36,060 nucleotides of DNA from Burkholderiales bacterium (GCA_014860355.1 JACZJV010000039.1:1-36060), one strand, 5' to 3'; shown: positions 1 to 8,551, numbered from the stretch's first letter. A program made the numbers and translations. The notes: a model not told the origin generated them from the sequence alone.

Positions 1-777
1 CGCGTGCTGGTGGGCCAGTTCGGCGGCGCCGCCGGCACGCTCGCCTCGCTCGGCAGCGACGGGCTGGCGGTGCGTGCCGCGCTCATGCGCGAACTCGATC
101 TGGGCGAACCCGACATCACCTGGCATGTCGCGCGCGACAACCTGGCCGAAGCCGTGCTCTACACCGGTCTGCTTAGCGGCTCGCTCGCCAAGATAGCGGG
201 CGACGTGATGCTGATGATGTCCACCGAATTCGGCGAAGTATTCGAGCCCTTCGAGCACGGGCGCGGCGCGAGCAGCACCATGCCGCAAAAACGCAATCCG
301 ATCTCCTCAGAGCTGATCATGGCCTGCGCCAAGCTGGTGCGCCAGCATTGCGCGCTGATGCTCGACGCGACGGTGCAGGACTTCGAGCGCGCAACCGGGC
401 CCTGGCATGCGGAGTGGATTGCCCTGCCCGAGAGCTACATCGCGACCGCCGGCGCCTTGCGCCAGGCCAGGCTGATGCTGGCGGGCTTGAGCGTCGACGC
501 GAAGCGCATGCAGCGCAACCTGGAACTCAGTTCCGGCCTGATCGTGACCGAGGCGGTGATGATGGGACTCGCGCCCAAGCTCGGACGCCAGCTCGCGCAC
601 GACGTGGTGTACGACGCCTGCCGCGCGGCGGCCGAGAGCGGACGTCCGCTGTTGGAACTGCTTTGCGCCGACACCCAAATCAGCCCGCACATGGGCCGCG
701 CCGAACTCGAACGCCTGCTCGACCCGCGCAATTACCTCGGCAGCGCAGGGGCGATGGTGGACCGCTCCCTCGCCTGA
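1..777 (+). CDS. PcaB-like fumarase/aspartase superfamily lyase (3' part)
   Basis: The reading frame is open from the first base of the window, so the N-terminus lies outside it; 258 codons and the stop are seen. The superfamily signature SSTMPQKRNP lies about 90-99 residues from the window edge. It contains the catalytic-loop serines and the Lys/Asn residues that bind the leaving carboxylate. The C-terminal part (helical bundle plus a domain ending near LDPRNYLGSA) matches 3-carboxy-cis,cis-muconate cycloisomerase (PcaB) and related adenylosuccinate-lyase-like proteins. PcaB acts in the protocatechuate branch of the beta-ketoadipate pathway. No other pca gene is visible here, so the substrate is not fixed and another lyase of the superfamily is possible. 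The gene converges on msrA with only 8 bases between the two stops. Confidence 0.85.
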   Translation, partial: RVLVGQFGGAAGTLASLGSDGLAVRAALMRELDLGEPDITWHVARDNLAEAVLYTGLLSGSLAKIAGDVMLMMSTEFGEVFEPFEHGRGASSTMPQKRNPISSELIMACAKLVRQHCALMLDATVQDFERATGPWHAEWIALPESYIATAGALRQARLMLAGLSVDAKRMQRNLELSSGLIVTEAVMMGLAPKLGRQLAHDVVYDACRAAAESGRPLLELLCADTQISPHMGRAELERLLDPRNYLGSAGAMVDRSLA

Positions 778-785
778 AATCGGCG

Positions 786-1466
786 CTACCTACCCACATA
801 GAGCGCGGGAAACTGCCGCTGAAGATTGGCGATTTTCGGCAGGTCGTTGATTACGATGTAGGGCTGGTTCGGGTTGTGCGCAAGATAATCCTGGTGATAA
901 GCCTCGGCCAGGTAAAACGCCCTCAGCGGCGTTACCTGCGTGACGATCGGACGCGGAAATGCGCGCGCTGCCTGCAGCTGCGCAATATAAGCCTCGGTGA
1001 CCCGCTTCTGCTCGTCGTTGGCAAAAAATACCGCCGAGCGGTACTGGGTGCCGGTATCCGGGCCCTGCCGGTCCAGCTCGGTCGGATCATGCGCAACGGA
1101 AAAGAACACCTTCAGCAGCTGCCCGTAGGAAATGCGCGAGGGATCGTAGCTGATGCGCACCGACTCGGCGTGACCGGTGCTGCCCGAACTGACCTGCTCG
1201 TAGTTCGCCGTCTTTGCGCTCCCGCCCGCGTAGCCCGATACCACCTTGCTTACGCCTTTGACGTGCTCGAACACGGCCTCCACGCCCCAAAAGCAGCCGC
1301 CCGCGAAAACAGCGGTTTCGGTACCCGCCGCCGGCGCCAGCGTCGCATCGACCCTGGGGTCGGGCAGCGGCCCTTCGGCATGGGATGGCGCGAAGAACAG
1401 GACGAGCGTCAGCAGCGTCACGACACCGAATATCGCGAGAACCGCATCAGTAGATGGACGTAACAT
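786..1466 (-). CDS. msrA: Exported peptide-methionine (S)-S-oxide reductase MsrA, one-cysteine type
   Basis: A 226-residue protein that reduces methionine-S-sulfoxide in oxidised proteins. Residues 1-30 form a signal peptide or N-terminal anchor: a hydrophobic stretch about 8-26 followed by SHA, a plausible cleavage site, so it probably works in the periplasm. The MsrA domain starts near residue 50, with the catalytic motif GGCFWG at 56-61 and Cys58 as nucleophile. The family motifs GHAE (99-102) and GTQYRS follow. Cys58 is the only cysteine in the protein, so the usual resolving cysteine is absent and regeneration must use an external thiol. The start is the ATG at 1464-1466. The gene stands alone, divergent from the FGGY kinase. 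Confidence 0.93.
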   Translation of the reverse strand: MLRPSTDAVLAIFGVVTLLTLVLFFAPSHAEGPLPDPRVDATLAPAAGTETAVFAGGCFWGVEAVFEHVKGVSKVVSGYAGGSAKTANYEQVSSGSTGHAESVRISYDPSRISYGQLLKVFFSVAHDPTELDRQGPDTGTQYRSAVFFANDEQKRVTEAYIAQLQAARAFPRPIVTQVTPLRAFYLAEAYHQDYLAHNPNQPYIVINDLPKIANLQRQFPALYVGR

Positions 1467-1615
1467 GGCACATGCTCCCTAGACCGGACTCCACGCACCG
1501 CTTGCGGCCTGAGCCGACGGTGGCTGATCCAGCGCGTATGATAACCAAGGAAGGCCGCAATGCGAATGAATATTGCTGAGGGCCGCGTACACCGCCGCAA
1601 CGGAACAGTCCCAGC

Positions 1616-3049
1616 TTGAACCCGGAGCCGCTTTACCTCGCCATAGATCAAGGCACGCACGCCAGCCGCGCGGTGGTGCTGGATCGCTGCGGACGGGTGC
1701 TCGCGAGCGCTGCGCGCGAGCTCGGCCTCGCGCGGCCGCAGCCGGACTGGGCAGAACAGGACGGCGAGGAGATGGTGGAATCGATCTTGGCCGCCGCGAG
1801 GGAGGTAATTGCGTCGGTCGGCGCGGGCCGGCGCGCGGTGGTGGCTGCGGGCCTCGCCAGCCAGCGCTCGAGTTGCATCTGCTGGGACCGGCTCAGCGGC
1901 CGGCCGCTGTCGCCAGTGTTCAGCTGGCAGGACCGGCGCGCGCACCAGTGGCTGCGGCAGTTCGAGCCGCGCGGCGAAGAAGTGCACCGCAAGACCGGGC
2001 TGTTCCTGTCGGCGCATTACGGCGCGAGCAAGCTGCGCTGGGCGCTCGATCATCTTCCCGCGGTGCGCGAGGCGCGCGCCGCAGGCACGCTATGCTGGGG
2101 CCCGCAGGCGAGCTTTCTCGCGTTCCGGCTGCTGGACGAACGCCCCCTGATCGCCGATCCGCAGTGCGCGGCACGCACCCAGCTATGGAATCTGGGCACG
2201 CGGGACTGGGACCCGGAGCTGCTGGCGCTATTCGGCCTGCCCCAGGGTTTCCTGCCCGAGAGCGTTCCCACCTGCCGCCGCTTCGGCACGCTGCGGCTGG
2301 AGGACTGCGCGATACCGCTCACGGCGCTGAACGGCGACCAGTCGGCCGCGGTGTTCGCCTGCGGCTGGCCGGAGGTGGATTCCGCTTACGTCAACATCGG
2401 CACCAGCGCCTTTGTGCAGCGCGCGCTCACCCGGGATCCCGGCGATGTTCCACGCCTGCTCAGCGGCATCATCCTCGACGATGGTGAAACCACGGTGTAC
2501 ACGGTGGAGGGCAACGTCAACGGCGCCGGCACCGCGCTCGAGTGGCTGCGGCAGGAAATGGGCATAGCGGATCTGGACACGCGGCTGCCCCAATGGCTGG
2601 CGGCGCCGGACGAGCCGCCGCTGTTCCTGAACGGCGTCGCCGGACTCGGCGGCCCGTTCTGGCGGCCCGATTTCACCTCGCGCTTCATCGGCACGGGCGA
2701 GCCTGCACAAATGGCCGTGGCCGTGGTCGAGAGCATCGCCTTCCTGCTCCAGGCCAACATCGAAGAGATGGCAAAGTACCTGCCGCCGGCTGCGCGCATC
2801 CGGGTCAGCGGCGGAGTTTCGCAAATCGACGGTCTTTGCCGCAGACTCGCCGCACTCAGCGGGCTGCCCGTGCATCGTCGCGACGATGCCGAAGCGACCG
2901 CCCGCGGCATCGGCTACCTGGCGGCTGCGCGGCCGGCGACCTGGGACCATGCCGTCGCGGAAGAGGTTTTCGCGCCGGCCGCGGATGCGGCAATAAGGCT
3001 GCGTTACCGCCGCTGGCGCGCGTTGATGGCAGAGGCGACGGGAGTCTGA
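1616..3049 (+). CDS. FGGY-family carbohydrate kinase, glycerol-kinase-like
   Basis: 477 residues in the two-domain FGGY/actin-fold layout. The N-terminal phosphate-binding strand reads AIDQGTHASRAVV (residues 9-21). SWQDRRA, HYGASKLRWALD and NGDQSAA align with GlpK regions that hold the polyol and the catalytic Asp (GDQ). The second domain has NIGTSAFV and the late adenosine motif SGGVSQID. Compared with E. coli GlpK, the QRET segment reads QRSS, so the glutamate that contacts glycerol is replaced. The kinase may be a glycerol kinase with altered polyol binding or act on a related polyol. Its position next to glpAB argues for making glycerol-3-phosphate. The start is TTG at 1616 with no strong ribosome-binding site; no ATG gives a full N-terminus. 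It converges on the HdrB-like gene. Confidence 0.82.
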   Translation: MNPEPLYLAIDQGTHASRAVVLDRCGRVLASAARELGLARPQPDWAEQDGEEMVESILAAAREVIASVGAGRRAVVAAGLASQRSSCICWDRLSGRPLSPVFSWQDRRAHQWLRQFEPRGEEVHRKTGLFLSAHYGASKLRWALDHLPAVREARAAGTLCWGPQASFLAFRLLDERPLIADPQCAARTQLWNLGTRDWDPELLALFGLPQGFLPESVPTCRRFGTLRLEDCAIPLTALNGDQSAAVFACGWPEVDSAYVNIGTSAFVQRALTRDPGDVPRLLSGIILDDGETTVYTVEGNVNGAGTALEWLRQEMGIADLDTRLPQWLAAPDEPPLFLNGVAGLGGPFWRPDFTSRFIGTGEPAQMAVAVVESIAFLLQANIEEMAKYLPPAARIRVSGGVSQIDGLCRRLAALSGLPVHRRDDAEATARGIGYLAAARPATWDHAVAEEVFAPAADAAIRLRYRRWRALMAEATGV

Positions 3050-3095
3050 ATTGGCGTCCCGGATGAGCCTGATTCCGGCGGAGCAGTTTCGGCAG

Positions 3096-3902
3096 CTACA
3101 GTCCCAGGGATTTCGCGCTCAGGCCCAGCGCCAGCCCTAGCAACTGAGTGTAGAGCAAGACTGGGATAGCCGGGTCCGCAGCGCCCGCCGGAACGGCGTC
3201 GAAGCGCAGGTGGCAATGCGGGCAGACCGTGCAGATGGCTTGCGCACCGGACTCCAGCGCATCGCTGATCTTGCCTCGCGTCATGCTTGCGGCCAGCGGC
3301 CCGTTGGCTTCGTGCAGCGGATCGCCGCAGCAATCCAGCCGCCGCGGCCAATCCACCGGCGTCGCGCCGGTTGCGCGGATCAGCGTTTCGAATATCGTCG
3401 GCGCCATCGGGTTGTCCATCCGGGCCACATTGCTCGGCCGCAGCGCATGGCAGCCGTATTGCGCGGCGACACGCAGGCCGGTACGCGGAGCGCACACCGC
3501 AGCGGCCAGCGTATCCGCACCTATCTCGCGTGCCAGCAAGGGCAGCAAGTGCTCGACCGCCGTGTTCCCCGACCAGGTCAGGCGCTCGGCGGCAAGCGCC
3601 TGCTTCACGCGCAGGCGCAGTTCCGCATCCTCGTGCAAAAACCGGATCGCGTGCCGCAGGGTGCCAAAACAACAGGTACAAGGCGCCAGTACATCGAGGC
3701 CGGCTCGCTCGGCCAGAGCCAGATTGCGGGCCGCAGACAACACGAAAGCATCGCGGCTGACATTGCGCGCGGGATAGCCGCAGCAGTCGAATTCCAGGTC
3801 GACCAAGGTGACGCCCAGGCGCCCCAGCACGGCGCGCGCCGACAGCTCGTAGGCCGGCAGTCGTGACGGGATCTTGCATCCCAGGAACAGCGCGTACTTC
3901 AT
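3096..3902 (-). CDS. HdrB-like CCG-domain iron-sulfur protein (GlpC C-terminal half equivalent)
   Basis: 268 residues with two cysteine-rich CCG domains. The first is C9, C40-C41, C75 and C78; the second is C151, C191-C192, C224 and C227. This spacing matches the CX31-39CCX31-36CXXC pattern of HdrB, DsrK and the C-terminal part of GlpC, which hold non-cubane or 4Fe-4S clusters and act as electron-transfer partners. The true start is the ATG at 3900-3902, because the protein then begins MKYALFLGC like other HdrB proteins; upstream codons in this frame only read through the previous gene. That ATG overlaps the stop of the membrane cytochrome gene (ATGA), so the two are co-translated. As the last gene of the glpA-glpB operon it probably passes electrons between GlpAB and the membrane subunit. 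Residue 225 onward (CTVCPHCH) carries an extra cysteine, C230. Confidence 0.88.
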   Translation of the reverse strand: MKYALFLGCKIPSRLPAYELSARAVLGRLGVTLVDLEFDCCGYPARNVSRDAFVLSAARNLALAERAGLDVLAPCTCCFGTLRHAIRFLHEDAELRLRVKQALAAERLTWSGNTAVEHLLPLLAREIGADTLAAAVCAPRTGLRVAAQYGCHALRPSNVARMDNPMAPTIFETLIRATGATPVDWPRRLDCCGDPLHEANGPLAASMTRGKISDALESGAQAICTVCPHCHLRFDAVPAGAADPAIPVLLYTQLLGLALGLSAKSLGL

Positions 3903-5608
3903 GACCGGCCCCTGGTGCCGCGCACAGCGCCCAGGCGCTGCACCGCCAGCGCGCGCAACTCGCACATGATGTCGGTCACGCGCACCCGTTCCGGGCAGAT
4001 TTCCTGGCACTGGTAGCAGGTCGCGCAGTCCCAGACCATGCGCGAACCCAGGGCGAGGTCGCGCAGACCCAGCCGCAGCAGGTTCATCACCTTTTGCGGC
4101 GTCAGATCGACGCCATCCGCTTTTTCGATGCTGTGCGCCACGACCGGGCATACGTTGGTGCAGGTCTGGCACTGCACGCAACGCGAGAACGAATTTCGGT
4201 CGGCCGAGAGCGGAGCGCAAGCAGCGTCCGCGTCGGAAAAAGCGTGCAGCCCGCAACCCGACCCCAGAGACTCGGCCCAATCCAGGGCCGGCCGTTCCTG
4301 CACCCAATGCGCCGGCGCGGGTAGTCCAGCAGCGACCAGGTCGCCGCGCGCGGCCTGCCACAGATCCTCAAGATCCAGCCCCGCCGGGCAGCTGCTGGTA
4401 CAGCGTCCGCAGTCGGTGCAGAGGAAAGCCCCGTCCGCGGCCCGCAAGGCGTCGCTCTCGCGGCCTGGCCGCAACAGGCGACCATTCGCCAGAGCGGCGC
4501 TGGCAATGAGTTTGTGCGAAGGCAGCAGGCCGGCATTGCCCAGGTTGCGTGCCAAGGGTGCGACGGAACAGCGCGCGTCACAGATGCCGCAACGCACGCA
4601 GGCGTCTAGCGCCAGTGCCCGCTGCACAGCACGACCTGCGCTCGAGTACCCCCGATTCGTCGCCGCCGCATTCACCAGCAGGCTGAGCGGCACTGCCACA
4701 GCGTGAAAGAGGCGAGTGAACGGCAGGCTCGCCAGTCCGAGGAAACACGCGAACACGTGCAGGTACAGCAGCCAGACATCCGCGCGGGCGGCGTCCAGCA
4801 GACCGGTCACGGGCGCCAGCATCCGTGCGACTGGAAAGGACACGAAGGCAGATTCCGGCCGCGCGTGGCAGGATGCACAGGCGTCGCTGTGCAACTTGCG
4901 GCCTTGGGCCACCAGGCCCGGGTCGATCGGCGCCTTCAGATGGTCGAACGCCACTGCGAACTCGCTGGCCCAGAGGGCGCGCAGGGGCTCGAGTTCCTGC
5001 GCATCGCTATAGCCGACATAGCGTTCCGTCATGCGCTGGAAGGCGCGCGGAGATGCGATCTTGTGGCCCTCGAGCAGGAATCCCGTAAGGAGTACGAACC
5101 CAAGCAGCGCAATGAACACCATGCCCAGGGGACGGCGCGGCTGCGCCAGCCCAGGCTGGGGACGGCGTCGTCCAAAGTAGATCATTGCCACTCCGGCCAG
5201 GACCATCGCGCCGCAAAGGTCGCGCAGCAGGAGGTAGGGAGCCAGCGTAGGCTGGTAGCCCTGGAACAAGTTCGCGGTCACCAGCGGCGCGAGCGCGTGC
5301 ATCGATAGCAGCAGCGTGAACCCGACCAGGACCAGCAGATGCCCGAACCAGCGCAGTTTTTCGTGCGCAAACAGCCGGCGCAGGAGCAGCACGTCGAGAA
5401 AAAAAGCGCCTGCGAGGCCTAACAGATCGCGGCTGAAAAGCGCCGCGATGGTGCCGCGGTAGACTGCGGCCACGCGCTCAGAAAACGTGATCTCGCGCAC
5501 GTCCGGACCGATTCTGACCAGGAACCAGGCCGAGGCGCGCCATACGAGGCCCAGGGCGCACAGCGCCAGTGATGCGTAGAGTGCGGTCTGGAACAGGGCC
5601 TGCGACAT
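3899..5608 (-). CDS. Membrane NarI-like cytochrome b with c-type heme site fused to a duplicated HdrC ferredoxin domain
   Basis: 569 residues from the ATG at 5606-5608; longer frames upstream read into glpB. Hydrophobic segments lie near 7-30, 61-78, 88-108, 128-145, 163-180 and 278-298. Histidines in membrane context (H82, H90, H104, H284, H302) and the end LPFTRLFHAVAVPLS resemble NarI/DsrM, whose last helix ends on the cytoplasmic side beside a heme-b histidine. The loop 181-277 should then face the periplasm, and it contains CASCH at 244-248, a c-type heme site. The cytoplasmic tail has four CxxCxxCxxxC motifs (C337-347, C397-407, C477-487, C528-538), i.e. two HdrC-type ferredoxin pairs instead of the usual one. 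It probably takes electrons from GlpA/GlpB/HdrB-like proteins to quinone or a periplasmic acceptor. Topology and hemes are inferred from motifs. Confidence 0.85.
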   Translation of the reverse strand: MSQALFQTALYASLALCALGLVWRASAWFLVRIGPDVREITFSERVAAVYRGTIAALFSRDLLGLAGAFFLDVLLLRRLFAHEKLRWFGHLLVLVGFTLLLSMHALAPLVTANLFQGYQPTLAPYLLLRDLCGAMVLAGVAMIYFGRRRPQPGLAQPRRPLGMVFIALLGFVLLTGFLLEGHKIASPRAFQRMTERYVGYSDAQELEPLRALWASEFAVAFDHLKAPIDPGLVAQGRKLHSDACASCHARPESAFVSFPVARMLAPVTGLLDAARADVWLLYLHVFACFLGLASLPFTRLFHAVAVPLSLLVNAAATNRGYSSAGRAVQRALALDACVRCGICDARCSVAPLARNLGNAGLLPSHKLIASAALANGRLLRPGRESDALRAADGAFLCTDCGRCTSSCPAGLDLEDLWQAARGDLVAAGLPAPAHWVQERPALDWAESLGSGCGLHAFSDADAACAPLSADRNSFSRCVQCQTCTNVCPVVAHSIEKADGVDLTPQKVMNLLRLGLRDLALGSRMVWDCATCYQCQEICPERVRVTDIMCELRALAVQRLGAVRGTRGRS

Positions 5609-5615
5609 GTCCGTC

Positions 5616-6920
5616 CTACCCTGCCCCGACCCTGCGCAGCTGGCGCGCGACCTGCTCCACTGCCCCCCAGGCCGTGGCGATGGCCAGCCCCGAGCCGCAT
5701 TTCGCGCGCATCCAGTCCTGGTGCGCAAGAATGGAACCGGCTGCGAATAGCCGCGGCCACGCCGGTCTACCGGCAGCGTCCAGGGGCCGCCACGCGCTGT
5801 CGATCTCTAGCCCGGCGCGGTTGATCGCGTGGCCCGAGGGGTCGAGGAAGTCGCGCTGGTGCCAGGTCTCGCGCGAGTCCGGCTGGTGCACGGGCAAACC
5901 GAGGATGCTCTCGCGTACCTGTCCCCGATAAGCTGTGAGCCCGCGGCCGGTAAATCGCCCCGTGGCCAGCACCACGGCGCGGGCAACCACGCGCTCGCCG
6001 CCTTGTGCGCCGTCGAGTTCGAGCGTGGCCGGACCTGCGCCGGCGCTGAACACCAGCGCGCGCACGCTGGCCTGGTGGCGCCGACGGACGCCGAGCTTCG
6101 ACACTGCGGTTTCCAGTGCGCCGAGCAGCCGCAGTCCCGGCACCGATGTCGGCATGGTCGGGATTTCGAACACCGGCATGCCCAGCGCCTCCTCGAAGGC
6201 CGCGTGGACCTCGCCCGCACGCGCGAGGCCGAGTACCGCGGGAAATCCGACCGCACGCGCGTCGCCGAGCAGCGGCTTCACCAGATTGATCGTCCGCTCG
6301 CGCATCAGCCTCGATTCCAGGGCGCGGGCGAGGTGGGCGGCATACAACTCGGGCGCGGATTCGGCGCCCGGGAACTCGATGCGCTGATGCCGCAGCCCCG
6401 GCCAGCGCTCGCCCAGCGTCGCAACGATCTGGCGTGCGCTGAACTCGCGCAGCCCGCGAAAATCCACCAGTAGGCAGGGCGGCCGCGCCTCCAGCGCTGC
6501 GGCGCCGGCAATCATCGAGCGCGGCACGCCGAAGGTGGTCTTGACGGTCCCGATCGACGTGAGCACTTTCCGGTTGAACTCGCCCAGCGGAGCGTACCTT
6601 AGCCCGGCCGAGGCCAGGGCGGTGACGAAAGACTCAAACGCCGAGCGGATCGAAGCGACTGCTAGCCGCGCCATAGGATGCTCCGCCTGCTCGCGCGCGA
6701 GCAGCGCGAGAGCCTCGTAAGGGGATCGCCACAGGCGGCGCTCGGCGACAGGGTACACGCCCAGCAGATCGAGCAGGCCGCTCGCAAAAAGCAGGCTTCC
6801 GCCGTTGCCGATCTGTACGCAGCGCAGACCCCGTTGCGCGGCGAAAAGCGCCGCCGCCATGCCCGCCATCCCGGCGCCGATTACGGCGACGTCGCAACTG
6901 ATGCAGCTTGCATCCTTCAT
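5616..6920 (-). CDS. glpB: Anaerobic glycerol-3-phosphate dehydrogenase subunit B
   Basis: 434 residues from the ATG at 6918-6920, which overlaps the glpA stop as ATGA. A Rossmann dinucleotide-binding motif (VIGAGMAGMAA) starts at residue 13, and a flavin-site C-terminal region contains RLFAAGSILAHQDWM and GSGLAIATAWGAV. Length and order of blocks fit GlpB (about 420 residues in E. coli), the flavin subunit that links the GlpA active site to the iron-sulfur chain. The ORF can be extended upstream but the extension is Arg-rich shadow of glpA, so the internal ATG is preferred. It is followed after 7 bases by the membrane cytochrome gene, in the place where glpC follows in E. coli. Identity as GlpB rests on the motifs and on adjacency to glpA. 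Confidence 0.9.
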   Translation of the reverse strand: MKDASCISCDVAVIGAGMAGMAAALFAAQRGLRCVQIGNGGSLLFASGLLDLLGVYPVAERRLWRSPYEALALLAREQAEHPMARLAVASIRSAFESFVTALASAGLRYAPLGEFNRKVLTSIGTVKTTFGVPRSMIAGAAALEARPPCLLVDFRGLREFSARQIVATLGERWPGLRHQRIEFPGAESAPELYAAHLARALESRLMRERTINLVKPLLGDARAVGFPAVLGLARAGEVHAAFEEALGMPVFEIPTMPTSVPGLRLLGALETAVSKLGVRRRHQASVRALVFSAGAGPATLELDGAQGGERVVARAVVLATGRFTGRGLTAYRGQVRESILGLPVHQPDSRETWHQRDFLDPSGHAINRAGLEIDSAWRPLDAAGRPAWPRLFAAGSILAHQDWMRAKCGSGLAIATAWGAVEQVARQLRRVGAG

Positions 6921-8551
6921 CGCTGCGCCCTGCCCGCCGCGACCTGGCCCGGCGCATCGGGCAGGCCATCGTCCTGCAACTCCTCCCCGAACAGACCGCA
7001 ATGCAGGGCCTCCATCAATTCTGCCTGGGCCAGTTGCTCGCCCCACAGGACGGCGCGCTGGCCGCGCCAGCGCTCGCCGACGAAATCGAGAATTTCGGCG
7101 AGGCCGCGCGACCCCTGGAAGCCGCCGCCCTGGTACAGGTGGGCGGAGGTGCGCAGGGCGCAGAAAGCGCCCTGACAGGCGCCCTTGCCCACGCGGCTGC
7201 GCAAGCCGATGTCGGTCAATGTCGGCGTGTCGCCGGCCGCGCGCAGCGCCGCGTAGATGGCATCGACGGCGCTGCCCGACACCATCTCGCACTCGCACAG
7301 GAGCGGATCCTTCAGCCGCAGCGTACGCATCCACGCGCGCGGCGAGTGGCCCGGCTCCGTCCACGCGCATTCCGGGACTGCGGGCAGGGGCAGGGTCGCA
7401 GTGACGCAGGCTCGCGTCACGCCGAGTCGCCGGCAGACCAGGTCGGCCGCGCGCTCTGCCATCAAGCGACAGGTGGTGAGCTTGCCGCCGGTTATCGTTG
7501 CCAGGTTATCGAGACCCTGGTCCTCGTGATTGAACAAGGCGTAGCCGCGCGAGACCGCGCGAGCGTCCCTGCCGCCCGTTGCGCCCACCAGTGGACGCAC
7601 GCCCGCATACGCGCGTACGTAGCGCATCGCCGCCAGCGCCGGCAGCATGCGCGAGGCTTCCGCGACGATCAAGTCGGCCTCCAGCGTCGTCGGGCGGATG
7701 TCGTCCAGGGCGTCAACCCGAGTCGACGTGGTGCCGACGATGGAGACGGTGCCGCCCGGCATCATAATGTCGGCGTTGCCTGGCAGCCGCAGGCGGTTCA
7801 CCACGCGGCCGGCCAGACGGGTGTGCGTAACCAGCAGCGTACCCTTGGAATAGCTCATCTCGATCGGCGCTCCGGCGAGCAGCGCTACCTCCCGCGCCCA
7901 GGCTCCCGCAGCGTTGACGACCTGCGCCGCCTCGATGCGCTGCGCCTGTCCGCCGTTGCGGGACTGTAGCCGCACCGCACGGATCTGCCTGCCCTCGCGC
8001 TCGAAGCCGACGACGCGAGTGCGCCGCATCAGCCTCGCGCCCAGACTTTGCGCATGCGCCATGCTCTCCAGCGACAGACGGAACGGGTCGATCGAGGCGT
8101 CGGGCACCTCGAACACCGCGATGGTACGCGGCGAGAGCGCAGGTTCCAGCTCTCGTGCCAGGGCGACGTCCACGACCCGCGCGCTGATTCCCGACCGCGC
8201 GCAGCAAGACGGGAAGTCGGCGATGTAGCGTTCGTCGTCGCCTTGCACCGCGACGTAGTAGCCGCCGGTGTCCTGAATCGCCTGCTTGGCCATGCGCTTG
8301 AGGATGTCACCTTCGGAGCGGCAATCCACCGCTGCCTCGCGGTCGCCCGCGACGTAGCGTGCGCCGCTGTGGAGCAAGCCATGATTGCGCCCGGAGGCGC
8401 CGGCGTTGATGTCGTCCATCTCGACCAGGACGCAGTCTACGCCGCGCAGCGCGAGGTCACGGGCGAGCGCCGTGCCCGTTACGCCGCCTCCGATGATCAG
8501 GACCTGCGTCTGGACGGAAGACGCTGAGTTCAATTCTGCCTCTGCACGCAC
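6917..8551 (-). CDS. glpA: Anaerobic glycerol-3-phosphate dehydrogenase subunit A
   Basis: 544 residues, essentially the length of E. coli GlpA. The N-terminal FAD fold has VLIIGGGVTGTALARDLALRG at 18-37 (GxGxxG core), followed by the GlpA/GlpD block ending in GRNHGLLHSGARY. The C-terminal domain has four cysteines, C419, C421, C459 and C464, in the BFD-like [2Fe-2S] arrangement (CECE...GKGACQGAFC) that separates GlpA from aerobic GlpD. It oxidises sn-glycerol-3-phosphate to dihydroxyacetone phosphate at the cytoplasmic face of the membrane. The start is the GTG at 8549-8551; no ATG is available and the ribosome-binding site is weak. It is the first gene of the operon, and the divergent region upstream contains a perfect FNR-type box, in line with anaerobic control of glpACB in enterobacteria. 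Confidence 0.93.
   Translation of the reverse strand: MRAEAELNSASSVQTQVLIIGGGVTGTALARDLALRGVDCVLVEMDDINAGASGRNHGLLHSGARYVAGDREAAVDCRSEGDILKRMAKQAIQDTGGYYVAVQGDDERYIADFPSCCARSGISARVVDVALARELEPALSPRTIAVFEVPDASIDPFRLSLESMAHAQSLGARLMRRTRVVGFEREGRQIRAVRLQSRNGGQAQRIEAAQVVNAAGAWAREVALLAGAPIEMSYSKGTLLVTHTRLAGRVVNRLRLPGNADIMMPGGTVSIVGTTSTRVDALDDIRPTTLEADLIVAEASRMLPALAAMRYVRAYAGVRPLVGATGGRDARAVSRGYALFNHEDQGLDNLATITGGKLTTCRLMAERAADLVCRRLGVTRACVTATLPLPAVPECAWTEPGHSPRAWMRTLRLKDPLLCECEMVSGSAVDAIYAALRAAGDTPTLTDIGLRSRVGKGACQGAFCALRTSAHLYQGGGFQGSRGLAEILDFVGERWRGQRAVLWGEQLAQAELMEALHCGLFGEELQDDGLPDAPGQVAAGRAQR

Noticed and set aside
348-1463. A long plus-strand ORF overlapping the PcaB-like and msrA genes
   Set aside because: Arg/Ala-rich shadow translation of GC-rich DNA with no family motif; real genes occupy both strands there.
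7713-8207. Minus-strand ORF inside glpA
   Set aside because: Out of frame with a clearly recognisable glpA and without its own start signal.
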